A DNA stretch of 64,000 nucleotides. Origin: Planctomycetota bacterium (lineage in GTDB: Bacteria > Planctomycetota > Brocadiia > JAADGH01). Shown here piece by piece: positions 37,788 through 45,621 of the stretch. The position numbers and the translations under genes were made by a program. The stretch spans positions 24,590 to 88,589 of the forward strand of contig JAADGH010000066.1 in assembly GCA_013152475.1 (NCBI GenBank), given 5' to 3'. Below the pieces are notes generated by a model, which did not search any database, was not told the DNA's origin, and was given only the letters and a program-made list of their open reading frames with translations. Within the stretch, counting starts at the first letter, position 1, and the number at the start of each line of letters is the position of its first letter.

Positions 37788-38121
37788 GGGGCATCTGTTC
37801 GGTAGCCGAGGGCGGAATGGATTCGCTTGGCGTTGTAGTAGTGCACGTAGTGCTCGATGCCCCGTTGTCGCTGCGAAGCGTTAAGCGAGCGCAGACCTCC
37901 TTGTTTGTCAGGCCTCGCTGCTCCACTGCCGGACGAAGCGCACTGGTCCATTCCGAGGCCCGACAGCGACGATCCAGCGTCCACCCCACAATCTCCCGCG
38001 TGAAGCAGTCGGTCACCAGCACCAGGAACAGCGGCGTCAAGTCCGACAGTTGGAAGCTCGTCATGTCAATCTGCCACGTCTGGTTCGGCCTCGCCGCGCG
38101 GACCTCGGAAACATAGAGCAA
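37783..38121 (-). pseudogene. IS3-family transposase remnant
   Basis: The minus strand reads RPNQTWQIDMTSFQ (first catalytic Asp), LVTDCFTREIVGWTL and LTLRSDNG (second catalytic Asp). It then jumps frame to GIEHYVHYYNAKRIHSALGY, the C-terminus of an IS3-type OrfB. The segment with the catalytic Glu is deleted and the N-terminus is missing, so it cannot be active. Its end meets the stop of the DUF4832-like gene. The stretch between it and 38230 shows nothing else that I can support. Confidence 0.85.
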
Positions 38122-38229
38122 TATGCAATATATAAACTATGCCCAGCGTAGCAGGTTTGGCGAAAGCCCGGCACCCAGGAAGGGAAGGAGACCGTGCGGG
38201 TTGTGGGTCAACTCCTGGATGATAGCGTG

Positions 38230-38258
38230 TTGACATTATCTTGCTCATGCAGTACCTT
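38230..38258 (+). promoter_or_regulatory. Possible promoter for the radical SAM operon
   Basis: TTGACA (38230-38235), a 17-base spacer and TACCTT (38253-38258, weak). The leader to the ATG at 38278 would be only about 13 bases, with no clear ribosome site. Confidence 0.4.
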
Positions 38259-38277
38259 GGGGTAAGAAGCGTGTGCT

Positions 38278-39180
38278 ATGTATTCCTCGCGAGTGCATAT
38301 GCTCTACAGCGACAACTACATCAGGCCCCCCAACGAGGCCGCCAGCGTCATCATCCGCCTCACTCGCGGGTGCTCGTGGAATCGCTGTCTCTTCTGCGGT
38401 ATCTACGATGCCATGGGCACGCCTTTCCGCGTGCCTCCGAAGGAGGAGGTCATCGAGGACGTCCGGCGCGCCCGGCATATCTACGGCCCGGATGTCCGGC
38501 ACATCTTCTTCGGCGACGCCGATCCCATCGCCATCGCCCCGGATGACTTTGTCGAGATCACCCGCGCCGTGTGCAAGGCGTTTCCCAACTGCGAGCGGAT
38601 TACCTGTTACGGCCGGATGGCCACGGCATGGAGGCAGCGGCGTCACCTGGCGCGGTTCGCCCAGGCCGGCCTGACGCGGATTCATGCCGGGCTGGAGACC
38701 GGGTCCAACGACCTGCTCCGCTTCCACAGGAAGGGCATCAGCCGGGCGCGGATGGTCGGCGCCGGCCAGGCGATCATCCACTCCGGCTTGCAGTTGTCGC
38801 TCTATGTCCTCCTCGGCCTGGGGGGGAGCGATCGGTGGGAGGAGCACATAGCCCAGACGGTGAGCGCGCTCAATGTAATTCGCCCCCAGTTCATTCGTTT
38901 CCGGCGGCTCTGGATCCATCCCCGCTGTCCACTGGCGAGGACCGCCGAGGCGGGGGGGTTCGCCCCCCAAACCCCGGAGGGGACCGTGGTGGAGACGCGC
39001 GACATCCTGACCGGCATCGACTTCCCGTGCCAGGTCGAGTGCATGCACGCGAACAACTACGTCCACTTCGAATGCCACCTTCCGGAGGAGCGGAAGGACG
39101 TTATCAGGGGAGTCAACGAGTTCCTGTCACGCAGCAACAAGGAAAAAGAACGGGTCTACAGTGTCCGTTCGAGGATCTGA
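38278..39180 (+). CDS. Radical SAM protein with a CX4CX2C cluster motif
   Basis: The 300-residue protein has RLTRGCSWNRCLFCGIYD near residue 30: three cysteines spaced CX4CX2C, unlike the usual CX3CX2C of radical SAM enzymes. It still has the following GIY, the GDADP strand, AGLTRIHAGLETGSN (S-adenosylmethionine-binding region) and LLGLGGSDRWEEH. This matches a subgroup annotated only as radical SAM proteins with GCxxNRCxFC motifs. There is no SPASM domain, so it is not a classical sulfatase-maturating enzyme, although a sulfatase gene follows 23 bases later. The substrate is unknown. Confidence 0.82.
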   Translation: MYSSRVHMLYSDNYIRPPNEAASVIIRLTRGCSWNRCLFCGIYDAMGTPFRVPPKEEVIEDVRRARHIYGPDVRHIFFGDADPIAIAPDDFVEITRAVCKAFPNCERITCYGRMATAWRQRRHLARFAQAGLTRIHAGLETGSNDLLRFHRKGISRARMVGAGQAIIHSGLQLSLYVLLGLGGSDRWEEHIAQTVSALNVIRPQFIRFRRLWIHPRCPLARTAEAGGFAPQTPEGTVVETRDILTGIDFPCQVECMHANNYVHFECHLPEERKDVIRGVNEFLSRSNKEKERVYSVRSRI

Positions 39181-39203
39181 AAGCAACATCGGAGAGACAC
39201 AGC

Positions 39204-40598
39204 ATGAGTATCAAGCTTCCCAACATTCTGATCCTGATGCCGGACCAGTTGCGCGCCGACTGCATCGGCTGCGCCGGCCACCCGCAAATCCGAACGCCGA
39301 ACATCGACCGCCTCGCCTCCGAGGGGGTCCGGTTCAGCGAGGCGACGACGGTCTGTCCCATCTGTCAGCCCGCGCGGGCGTCGTTCATCAACGGCCTGTA
39401 TCCCCACAATCACCATATGTGGACGAACGCGGGGAAAATGCCCGCCGACGACGAAACGGTCTTCCACCATCTCAAGCGGGCGGGGTACTACACGGCGCAC
39501 GTCGGCAAGTCCCACTACTACCCCCACACCTTCGGCCACATGCGCGACCATGAAGACTACATGCACGCGCGCGGGCTGGACTATGTGCACGAGACGACGG
39601 GACCGTGGGCGACGGTCACGATGGACTCCTATATGACCGACCGCTGGGCCAAGTTCGGCCTGCTGGAGAAGTTCCGGCACGACTACCACAAGCGGCGCAA
39701 GCACAAAGGCATCGGCGTATGGCCCAGCCCCCTTCCGATCGAGGAGTTCCCCGACAGCTACGTCGGCCGGCAGGCGGTGCAGTTCATCGACTCCTATCAG
39801 GAGGAGAACCCGCTCTGTCTCTTCATCGGCTTCCCCGGTCCGCACGAGCCGTGGGACGCCCCGGCGAAGTACTCCAAGATGTACGACCCCCTGAAGACCC
39901 CCAGGGCGATTCGTCCGGGGGTGCCCGGCGACTGGCTCCCCGCCCATGCGGCAGAGCGGATGAAATCGGGACGGATGGAGAACCTGGACCGGGAGATCAC
40001 CGGCATGGTCCGGGCGAACTACTATGGGAAGATATCGCTCATCGACCACTGGATCGGCGAGATCATGTCGGCCTTCGCACGCCGGGGATGGCTGGAAAGC
40101 GCGTTCATCATCTTCTGGTCCGACCATGGCGAGATGGCCGGCGACCACCTCCGCCTCCACAAGTCGGTCTTCTACGAGTCGTCGATTCGCGTGCCGCTCA
40201 TCCTCCGCTGGCCGGGGCGCATCGAGATCGGGAAGACGTGTGATTCGCCGGCCGAGATCATCGATGTGTTCCCGACCCTCCTTGAAGGGATCGAGGCCGA
40301 GCCGTCCGCGCGCTGCATGGGCGAATCGCTCTGGCCCATGCTGCGCCACCCCGACGTACAGTACCGCGACGCGGCCTACGGCGAAATCTTCGACGCCGGC
40401 CGCCGCAACTTCATGATCCGCACCCCGGACTACAAGTATGCCATGGACGAGACGGGCCAGGGATACATGCTTTTTGATCTGGACAATGACCCGACAGAGC
40501 AGGATAATCTGATCGGCCATCCGAACTCCAAGAGCATTGAGCAGGAACTTCGCGAGGGCCTGTTCCACTTCCTTGTAAGGACACAAGTTCAGCTATGA
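39204..40598 (+). CDS. Sulfatase, type I, cysteine class
   Basis: The 464-residue protein opens with PNILILMPDQLRADCIG (first metal site, Asp14), TPNIDRLASEGVRF and CQPARAS, in which Cys54 lies in the CxPxR formylglycine motif. FWSDHGEMAGDH provides the later Asp-His pair, and the C-terminus has the usual YMLFDLDNDPTEQDNL. It belongs with choline/arylsulfatase-like enzymes. No signal peptide is visible. GGAGAG lies eight bases before the ATG. It lies between the radical SAM gene and the alcohol dehydrogenase, with which it overlaps by four bases. Confidence 0.9.
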   Translation: MSIKLPNILILMPDQLRADCIGCAGHPQIRTPNIDRLASEGVRFSEATTVCPICQPARASFINGLYPHNHHMWTNAGKMPADDETVFHHLKRAGYYTAHVGKSHYYPHTFGHMRDHEDYMHARGLDYVHETTGPWATVTMDSYMTDRWAKFGLLEKFRHDYHKRRKHKGIGVWPSPLPIEEFPDSYVGRQAVQFIDSYQEENPLCLFIGFPGPHEPWDAPAKYSKMYDPLKTPRAIRPGVPGDWLPAHAAERMKSGRMENLDREITGMVRANYYGKISLIDHWIGEIMSAFARRGWLESAFIIFWSDHGEMAGDHLRLHKSVFYESSIRVPLILRWPGRIEIGKTCDSPAEIIDVFPTLLEGIEAEPSARCMGESLWPMLRHPDVQYRDAAYGEIFDAGRRNFMIRTPDYKYAMDETGQGYMLFDLDNDPTEQDNLIGHPNSKSIEQELREGLFHFLVRTQVQL

Positions 40599-41605
40599 GC
40601 ACTACAGGAACCATGCGCGCTGCCGTTCACTCCGGCCCATTGCGGTTTGAACTGAAAGAGTTCCCCATTCCAGCACCCCCGGATGGCTGGGCGCTGATCC
40701 GCGTCGGCCGCTGCGGCATCTGTGGCAGCGAGAAGCACAACATCAACCGCGAGCCGACAAGGGAGAACCACATCTGCGGACATGAGCTGAGCGGCCTCAT
40801 TGCCCAGGCCCCGGCAGGGGGGGATTTCTCGGAAGGCGATGCCGTCATCGTTCATCCTGCCATGAGCTGCGGCGGGTGCGAGCAGTGCCGGAACGGTTTG
40901 TGGCCCCATTGCAGGAGCAAGCCGGCCGTCGCCCACGGTCCCACGAACGCCTTTGCCGACTACATCATCGCCCCGCCACACATCATCCGCAGAAAGCCCG
41001 AAGGCATGGACTTTGAGACTGCCGCCATGGCCGAACCGGTGGCCGTGGGCCTGCACGCGGCGAAGAAGATGACCAAACCGGGCGGCAACGCCGTGGTCTT
41101 CGGGGCGGGCGGCATCGGCCTCTTGGCGGCGCAGTGCCTGAAGGTTCGCGGCGTTGAGCGGGTGTTCATCGCGGACGTAAAGGAGGAGAACCTGAAGATT
41201 GCGCGAGAGATCGCCGACCTGGAGACGATCCAGTCCGACGACGATGCGGCGTGGGATGCGGTCAAAGGCGCGCCGATCCACTTTGTTTTCGATGTGGTCG
41301 GTCACATCCCGGCGATCACCTCGCGGGGGCTGGCGATGCTGGAGCGATGCGGGACATTGGTCGTGGTCGGCGGCCAGGACGAGATGCCAGTCAACCTGAT
41401 GCCGCTGCTGATGAAGGAACTGCGCATCCAGGGATCGGGCTGGACCACGCGGGAGGATTTCGAGGAGGCCATCGCGCTCCTCGCCGCCGGCCGCGTGCGG
41501 GTGGATCGAATGATCGGCGCCACCTATCCGCTGGAGCAACTAACCGCTGCCTTCGCCGCGTCGAGGAACCTCATCAAGGTGATGATCGACTGCGGCGGAG
41601 CTTGA
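40595..41605 (+). CDS. Zinc-dependent medium-chain alcohol dehydrogenase
   Basis: The 336-residue protein has the MDR layout: catalytic zinc ligands in GRCGICGSE (Cys43) and GHE (His63, Glu64), structural zinc cysteines 92, 95, 98 and 106, and the NAD-binding VVFGAGGIGLLAAQ at about 163. It resembles sugar-alcohol (sorbitol, galactitol or threonine) dehydrogenases. The ATG overlaps the sulfatase stop by four bases. It likely oxidises a polyol or sugar released after desulfation; this is inference from the operon. Confidence 0.88.
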   Translation: MSTTGTMRAAVHSGPLRFELKEFPIPAPPDGWALIRVGRCGICGSEKHNINREPTRENHICGHELSGLIAQAPAGGDFSEGDAVIVHPAMSCGGCEQCRNGLWPHCRSKPAVAHGPTNAFADYIIAPPHIIRRKPEGMDFETAAMAEPVAVGLHAAKKMTKPGGNAVVFGAGGIGLLAAQCLKVRGVERVFIADVKEENLKIAREIADLETIQSDDDAAWDAVKGAPIHFVFDVVGHIPAITSRGLAMLERCGTLVVVGGQDEMPVNLMPLLMKELRIQGSGWTTREDFEEAIALLAAGRVRVDRMIGATYPLEQLTAAFAASRNLIKVMIDCGGA

Positions 41606-41621
41606 ATACGAGGGGGGTGCC

Positions 41622-42206
41622 ATGAAGTTCTATTTTGTCCGTCACAGCGAGACGCCGTGCCTGGAGGAGGGTCGCTTCCAGGGGCAGTCCGACCGGCCGG
41701 GGTTCAACGACCTGTCCGAGTCGGGCCGCCGGACGGCGGAACGGATCGCCGATCTTCTGGCCGACATCGGCATCGAACGAATCTACTGTTCCCCGCTCCG
41801 GCGCACGCGGGAGACGGCACGCGTCATCGGCGAGCGCAAGGGCCTGGAGCCGATCCCCGAGGGCCGGCTGATCGAGGTGAACTACGGCGACTGGGAAGGC
41901 AAGCTCAACAAGGAGGTCTACGACACCCCCGAGGCGGAGCGGCGCAAACGCGACAAGTTCCGCTTCCGCCATCCCGGCGGGGAGAGCTACGCGGAGCTTT
42001 ACAAGCGCGTGGTCATATTCCTCAACGAGCTGAAGAACGACGAGGACCAGGGTCCGGTTCTTCTCGTGGGCCACGCCGGAACGATCCGCTCCGCCCTCAT
42101 CTATTTCGGCGCGTGGACCGTCGATCACGCCATGTCCACTAAACCCGATCACGACGTGGTCTACGAATTCGACACGGAGACGAAGGAACTCCGGGAGCAC
42201 AGATAG
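41622..42206 (+). CDS. Histidine phosphatase family protein
   Basis: The 194-residue protein has the phospho-accepting motif RHSE (residues 7-10, usual form RHGE), CSPLRRTRETA and the second histidine in VGHAGTIRSAL. This is the phosphoglycerate mutase-like phosphatase fold. It lies 16 bases after the dehydrogenase, with a GAGGGGGG ribosome site, and ends the radical SAM/sulfatase operon. It may dephosphorylate a sugar phosphate; the substrate cannot be read from the sequence. Confidence 0.88.
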   Translation: MKFYFVRHSETPCLEEGRFQGQSDRPGFNDLSESGRRTAERIADLLADIGIERIYCSPLRRTRETARVIGERKGLEPIPEGRLIEVNYGDWEGKLNKEVYDTPEAERRKRDKFRFRHPGGESYAELYKRVVIFLNELKNDEDQGPVLLVGHAGTIRSALIYFGAWTVDHAMSTKPDHDVVYEFDTETKELREHR

Positions 42207-42224
42207 CGCCGGAACGGATTTGCG

Positions 42225-42253
42225 TTGCAGCAGTGGGGGGCGTCTGCTACGAT
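42225..42253 (+). promoter_or_regulatory. Promoter placed for a leaderless or nearly leaderless transcript
   Basis: TTGCAG (42225-42230), a 17-base spacer and TACGAT (42248-42253). The expected start of transcription, at about 42260, coincides with the ATG at 42261, and there is no ribosome site. Confidence 0.4.
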
Positions 42254-42260
42254 CAACACC

Positions 42261-43172
42261 ATGAACGATCGAACGCTCAATCTGCTGAACGCCGCGCTCT
42301 TGGCCTGCGCCCTGTTGGGGTGCGCCGCGCCGGGAACGGGGCCGATGCCGGCGGAGCAGACGGCCGGCGAAATGGAACAGATCCGGTCGCTGCTTGCCCG
42401 GTTCGAGGAGGGCGTACGCGACGACAACCTGGACCTCATCATGTCACTTTACTCCCCCTCCCTGTCCCCGGAGGAACGCGCCCGGGAGCGGATGCGCATC
42501 GCGCAGGCGGTGCGGTCGTACCGCTACTCCGAATATCACCTGTCCCGCAGCGCCGGCGATCTGAAGCCCCCGGCGGACGCCCTGCAGAAGGGCCACCTAA
42601 GGGTGAAGGTTAAGTTTTCGAAGCCGGGCAGCAAGGTCGGAGATGACGCATTCACATTCCGGCGCGAAAAGGGGCGGTGGTACCTTGTCCACGTCGGCCT
42701 TGATCGCCCCGGAAAAGGCGACTACGCAGACCTGCCAGCCGCGGAACGGGAGCAAATCATCACCGTGATTGCCCGGTGCAACCAAGCCATCCTCTCCGGC
42801 GACATGGACGCCCTCGTCGGGGTTATTTCACAGAATGTAGCCCCAGCCAGGCAGGCGGACATGGTCGAGGACCTGAACGACCTGTTCAAATTTCACAAAT
42901 ATCAATATTTTAGCTCGTCCTTTTCGCGGACCGGACTGGCGATCGCCTTCGGGGCGAAGGGTGCAATTGCCGTGCCCCTCGAATACATGTACGTTCGCCA
43001 TGACGGCAGGCGAGGGGAACGGAAAATAAAGTTCTGCTTCACCCGCGCCGAGGGAGAGTGGCAGCTTGTCGATATCCGCGGCCGAGACGGCAATTTCTGG
43101 AAGTCCTTCGGCCGGATCGCCCTCCCCCTCTTCATCCAGGGCGCCCAATTCGGGAGCCACTTTGCCTATTGA
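42261..43172 (+). CDS. Lipoprotein with two NTF2-like domains
   Basis: The 303-residue product has a lipoprotein signal (LLNAALLACALLGC, Cys22 or close). It then shows two copies of a cystatin/NTF2-like (SnoaL-type) fold: one from about 40 (IRSLLARFEEGVRDDNLDLI) and one from about 165 (ITVIARCNQAILSGDMDALV). Each ends in a strand pair with RxEGEWxLVDIR- or KGRWYLVHVG-like sequence. Ligand and role are unknown. It is convergent with the Gfo/Idh gene, six bases away. Confidence 0.7.
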   Translation: MNDRTLNLLNAALLACALLGCAAPGTGPMPAEQTAGEMEQIRSLLARFEEGVRDDNLDLIMSLYSPSLSPEERARERMRIAQAVRSYRYSEYHLSRSAGDLKPPADALQKGHLRVKVKFSKPGSKVGDDAFTFRREKGRWYLVHVGLDRPGKGDYADLPAAEREQIITVIARCNQAILSGDMDALVGVISQNVAPARQADMVEDLNDLFKFHKYQYFSSSFSRTGLAIAFGAKGAIAVPLEYMYVRHDGRRGERKIKFCFTRAEGEWQLVDIRGRDGNFWKSFGRIALPLFIQGAQFGSHFAY

Positions 43173-43178
43173 CCGGGA

Positions 43179-44246
43179 CTACTTGATCCGCACTTCCTTT
43201 CCCGTCTCCGCGCTCTTCAGCAGCGCCTCCATCATCTGCTGAACGATCAGACCGTGGCGCAGGGGGGCGGAGCACTCCTTCCCGTCCAGGATGCACTCGA
43301 TGAAGTGGGTCGCAATATTGTCCCACGAGTCCGGCCCGGGCGGCAGCGTGACGGCCACGTCTTGCGGCGCATCGTGCTCGGTGCGATAGAGATGCATGAC
43401 ATTCGTCTGCCCGCCGATGGGTGTCACGCGTGCGCCGGCCTCCGTGCCGAAGAGCTCCATGGCGACCTCGTTCGGCTGGTGGCACGCCCAGAAACTCTCC
43501 ACCTGGAGTCCGGCCCCGCCCTCAAAGCGGATAAATCCCCCGCCATAGTCATCGGCGGCGTATTGGCTGTAAATTTTTTTCTCCACCTTTTTGAACTTGC
43601 CATAGCCCAGGCCGCGCGGGCCGAACTTCGCCCCGGCCACGCCGCTGGCGCTGATCGGTTTCGGCATGCCCAGGATCCACCACGCGGCATCCAGCACATG
43701 GACCCCCATGTCGCGGAACGCCCCGCCGCCCTTCTGGATGAAGCCCAGGTTCCACGCGGGGATGCCGCTGCGGCGGATGCTTCGGGAGCGCGCGTAGTAG
43801 AGCTCGCCGAAGTAGCCCTTCCGCGCCAAGTCGCCCAGGTAGCAGCAGGTATCCCGGAAGCGGGTCGAGAGGGACATCATATTCACCACCCCCGCCTTTT
43901 CGGCAGCTTCGACGAGCTTCGCCGCCGCCTTCTCCGCATCGGCCAGGGGCTTGGTCACGAGGACGTGCTTGTCGCGCTTCACCGCCTCAAGCGCGATGGG
44001 CACGTGGAGCTGGTTCGGCGTGCCGACGAAGACCGCGTCGATCTCCGGGTCCCGGCACATCTTCTTGTAGTCCGTATAGAGCTTCTGTTCGCCCGGGAGC
44101 TCCTTGGCGAAGCCCCGCATCCGGTCCTCGAACAGGTCGCACAGCGCGACCACCTCGCCACGCGGGTTCTTTGCGATGGCCCGCCCGTTCGGTCGTCCGA
44201 TCCCCATCCCGACGATGCATGCTCTCACCTTCTTTGACGACGCCAT
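43179..44246 (-). CDS. Gfo/Idh/MocA-family oxidoreductase
   Basis: The 355-residue protein has a Rossmann N-terminus (CIVGMGIGRPNGRAI), VALCDLFEDR, VFVGTPNQLHVPIAL and VTKPLAD (usual EKP), with a GfoIdh C-terminal domain containing GGGAFRDMGVHVLDAAWW. Enzymes of this kind oxidise or reduce sugars and inositols with bound NAD(P). The ATG at 44246 was chosen for GGAGG five bases upstream; the frame is open further but carries no similarity there. A promoter lies at 44296-44324. Confidence 0.9.
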   Translation of the reverse strand: MASSKKVRACIVGMGIGRPNGRAIAKNPRGEVVALCDLFEDRMRGFAKELPGEQKLYTDYKKMCRDPEIDAVFVGTPNQLHVPIALEAVKRDKHVLVTKPLADAEKAAAKLVEAAEKAGVVNMMSLSTRFRDTCCYLGDLARKGYFGELYYARSRSIRRSGIPAWNLGFIQKGGGAFRDMGVHVLDAAWWILGMPKPISASGVAGAKFGPRGLGYGKFKKVEKKIYSQYAADDYGGGFIRFEGGAGLQVESFWACHQPNEVAMELFGTEAGARVTPIGGQTNVMHLYRTEHDAPQDVAVTLPPGPDSWDNIATHFIECILDGKECSAPLRHGLIVQQMMEALLKSAETGKEVRIK

Positions 44247-44295
44247 AGCGACCTCCGTTCTGTCTGAATCCGGTTTCCGATCATGGATTCTGGGA

Positions 44296-44324
44296 ATGAT
44301 AGCAGATTCTCTGCGCAGATGCAA
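44296..44324 (-). promoter_or_regulatory. Promoter for the Gfo/Idh gene
   Basis: On the minus strand TTGCAT (44319-44324), a 17-base spacer and TATCAT (44296-44301), with a leader of about 44 bases to the ATG. Confidence 0.55.
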
Positions 44325-44455
44325 TTCCCGACGCGTCGGCGCATCGGCATGTGTCTCTTGATCTCCATCCCATTCAGTGGTACCGTCGAGGAGGTTGTCC
44401 ATTTCTCCCGAGCCTTCTCTCTGAAGATAGAGCACGGAATGACACATCGAGGTTC

Positions 44456-44718
44456 CAGGGTAAGATCGACGAGGCGGAAACGTTGTGCCGCCAGGCGCTT
44501 TCCCTGAGCCCCCAAGGCGACCTGGAACGGAAAATCCGTCTCGAGCTCGGCGTCCTCTACACCCCGTACGGCACGCCAGCGCTGACCGAGGAGATGCTGC
44601 GTTCGCGCCCGCGGAGAAATTTGAGGCTGTGACGCATGTAAGAGAATCGCTTGGACCCTATCAGGCCCCTTGTGCAACTCATAAAGGGGAGATCAAAAAA
44701 ACGCGAAAGCGTCCTTGA
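44456..44718 (+). pseudogene. Possible TPR gene remnant with a frameshift
   Basis: Within the 570-base gap between the Gfo/Idh and secreted-protein genes, the plus strand reads FQGKIDEAETLCRQALSLSP followed by ERKIRLELGVLY in one frame (a TPR helix pair). After about 44600 the good coding pattern continues in another frame (FAPAEKFEAVTHVRESLGP). No start codon with a ribosome site is seen. It may be a decayed TPR gene. The rest of the gap holds two promoters. Confidence 0.3.
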
Positions 44719-44743
44719 CATTCAATCGTGAATCCGCAAAAAT
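44715..44743 (+). promoter_or_regulatory. Promoter for the 224-residue secreted protein
   Basis: Perfect TTGACA (44715-44720), a 17-base spacer and AAAAAT (44738-44743), about 67 bases before a GGGAGGAG ribosome site and ATG at 44817. Confidence 0.45.
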
Positions 44744-44816
44744 AGAAGACAGACACCGATGGTTTGCGCCTTTGTAGAGGAGTGTCCCGCGCCCGCGGGG
44801 TTGGGAGGAGAGAACG

Positions 44817-45491
44817 ATGAAGCGCTGGATTAGCCTGGGTATCGCCATGGGATTGCTGTGCGCCTGTGCGGCCGCAGCGGATAAGAAGAAGGCCGGGAAG
44901 AAGGGCATCTCGCGGCCGCCCGGGATGATTTGCTGGACGATCAAGGATAAGGAGATAAAGGCTGAATATACCATTGTGCCGCTGGAATGCGTGAGCCCCA
45001 AGGCCCACGAGCGGTGCCGAAAGTTGGTAAATGAAGGTGAGGGCAAGGGGTTCATGTTCTTCATCGTGATTATCAACAACAAGAGGGGCAAGGAGCCGAT
45101 CAAGTTCAGCGCCTATGGCGGCGACGCCCACTTCTATTGGTTCCCGCCGAAAAAAGATGAACATGACAAGACCGAAAAGGCGCCAGAACCCCGGAAGCTC
45201 AACCTGATAAGCCTGAAGAACTACTTTGCCGAGAAACGCACCAACGCTGACAAGGTGGGCTATAAGCGCATCCAGGAGATGTTCAAGACGAACCTGACGG
45301 TTGCGCCGGGGTCATATGGGTGGTCGCTTACATGCATTCGCGACAGTTTTGTTTTCAACATCAAGGGACCAAGGCCCAACCAGGTGCTGTGGGCCATTCC
45401 TGGGTCTGAAACGGGAATGGAACCCATGAAAGTCAAGCGGTTCAACAAAAGCCTGCTCAAGAAGGCGGGCGTGGAACTCTTCAAAGACTGA
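44817..45491 (+). CDS. Secreted hypothetical protein, 224 residues
   Basis: No family is recognised. A signal peptide (MKRWISLGIAMGLLCACAAA) is followed by a Lys-rich stretch and a beta-rich domain with several aromatic segments (FMFFIVIINNKRGKEPIKF, GGDAHFYWFPP). The CAC segment could be a lipobox variant, so a lipoprotein is possible. A strong ribosome site and promoter support a real gene. It stands alone and ends at a hairpin shared with the convergent ankyrin gene. Confidence 0.7.
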   Translation: MKRWISLGIAMGLLCACAAAADKKKAGKKGISRPPGMICWTIKDKEIKAEYTIVPLECVSPKAHERCRKLVNEGEGKGFMFFIVIINNKRGKEPIKFSAYGGDAHFYWFPPKKDEHDKTEKAPEPRKLNLISLKNYFAEKRTNADKVGYKRIQEMFKTNLTVAPGSYGWSLTCIRDSFVFNIKGPRPNQVLWAIPGSETGMEPMKVKRFNKSLLKKAGVELFKD

Positions 45492-45523
45492 CCGTGCCAA
45501 CGGTCGGGGGGCCCAGTCGCGCA

Positions 45524-45551
45524 AACGGAGGCGGAGTCGGCCGCCTCCGTT
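45524..45551. terminator. Hairpin between convergent genes
   Basis: A perfect 11-base stem (AACGGAGGCGG with CCGCCTCCGTT) has a six-base loop and lies between the 224-residue protein gene and the ankyrin gene. A smaller stem (GACCGT/ACGGTC) is at 45490-45505. There is no long T tract. Confidence 0.55.
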
Positions 45552-45621
45552 CTGCTGTACAGCGCAAGGGCGAATATACGAATGGAAGCGGAAAACAGTT
45601 TGCACATGTGGCGTCGAAATG

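Noticed and set aside
38130..38230. Minus-strand reading LTHNPHGLLPFLGAGLSPN, which recalls SIR2-like proteins
   Set aside because: It is only about 30 codons with no start or flanking support; too short to call.
38278..39180. Radical SAM gene as an anaerobic sulfatase-maturating enzyme
   Set aside because: It lacks the SPASM cysteines and the usual length of about 370-400 residues, and its cluster spacing differs.
38571..39203. Upstream extension of the sulfatase frame
   Set aside because: It overlaps the radical SAM gene, and a ribosome site marks the sulfatase ATG at 39204.
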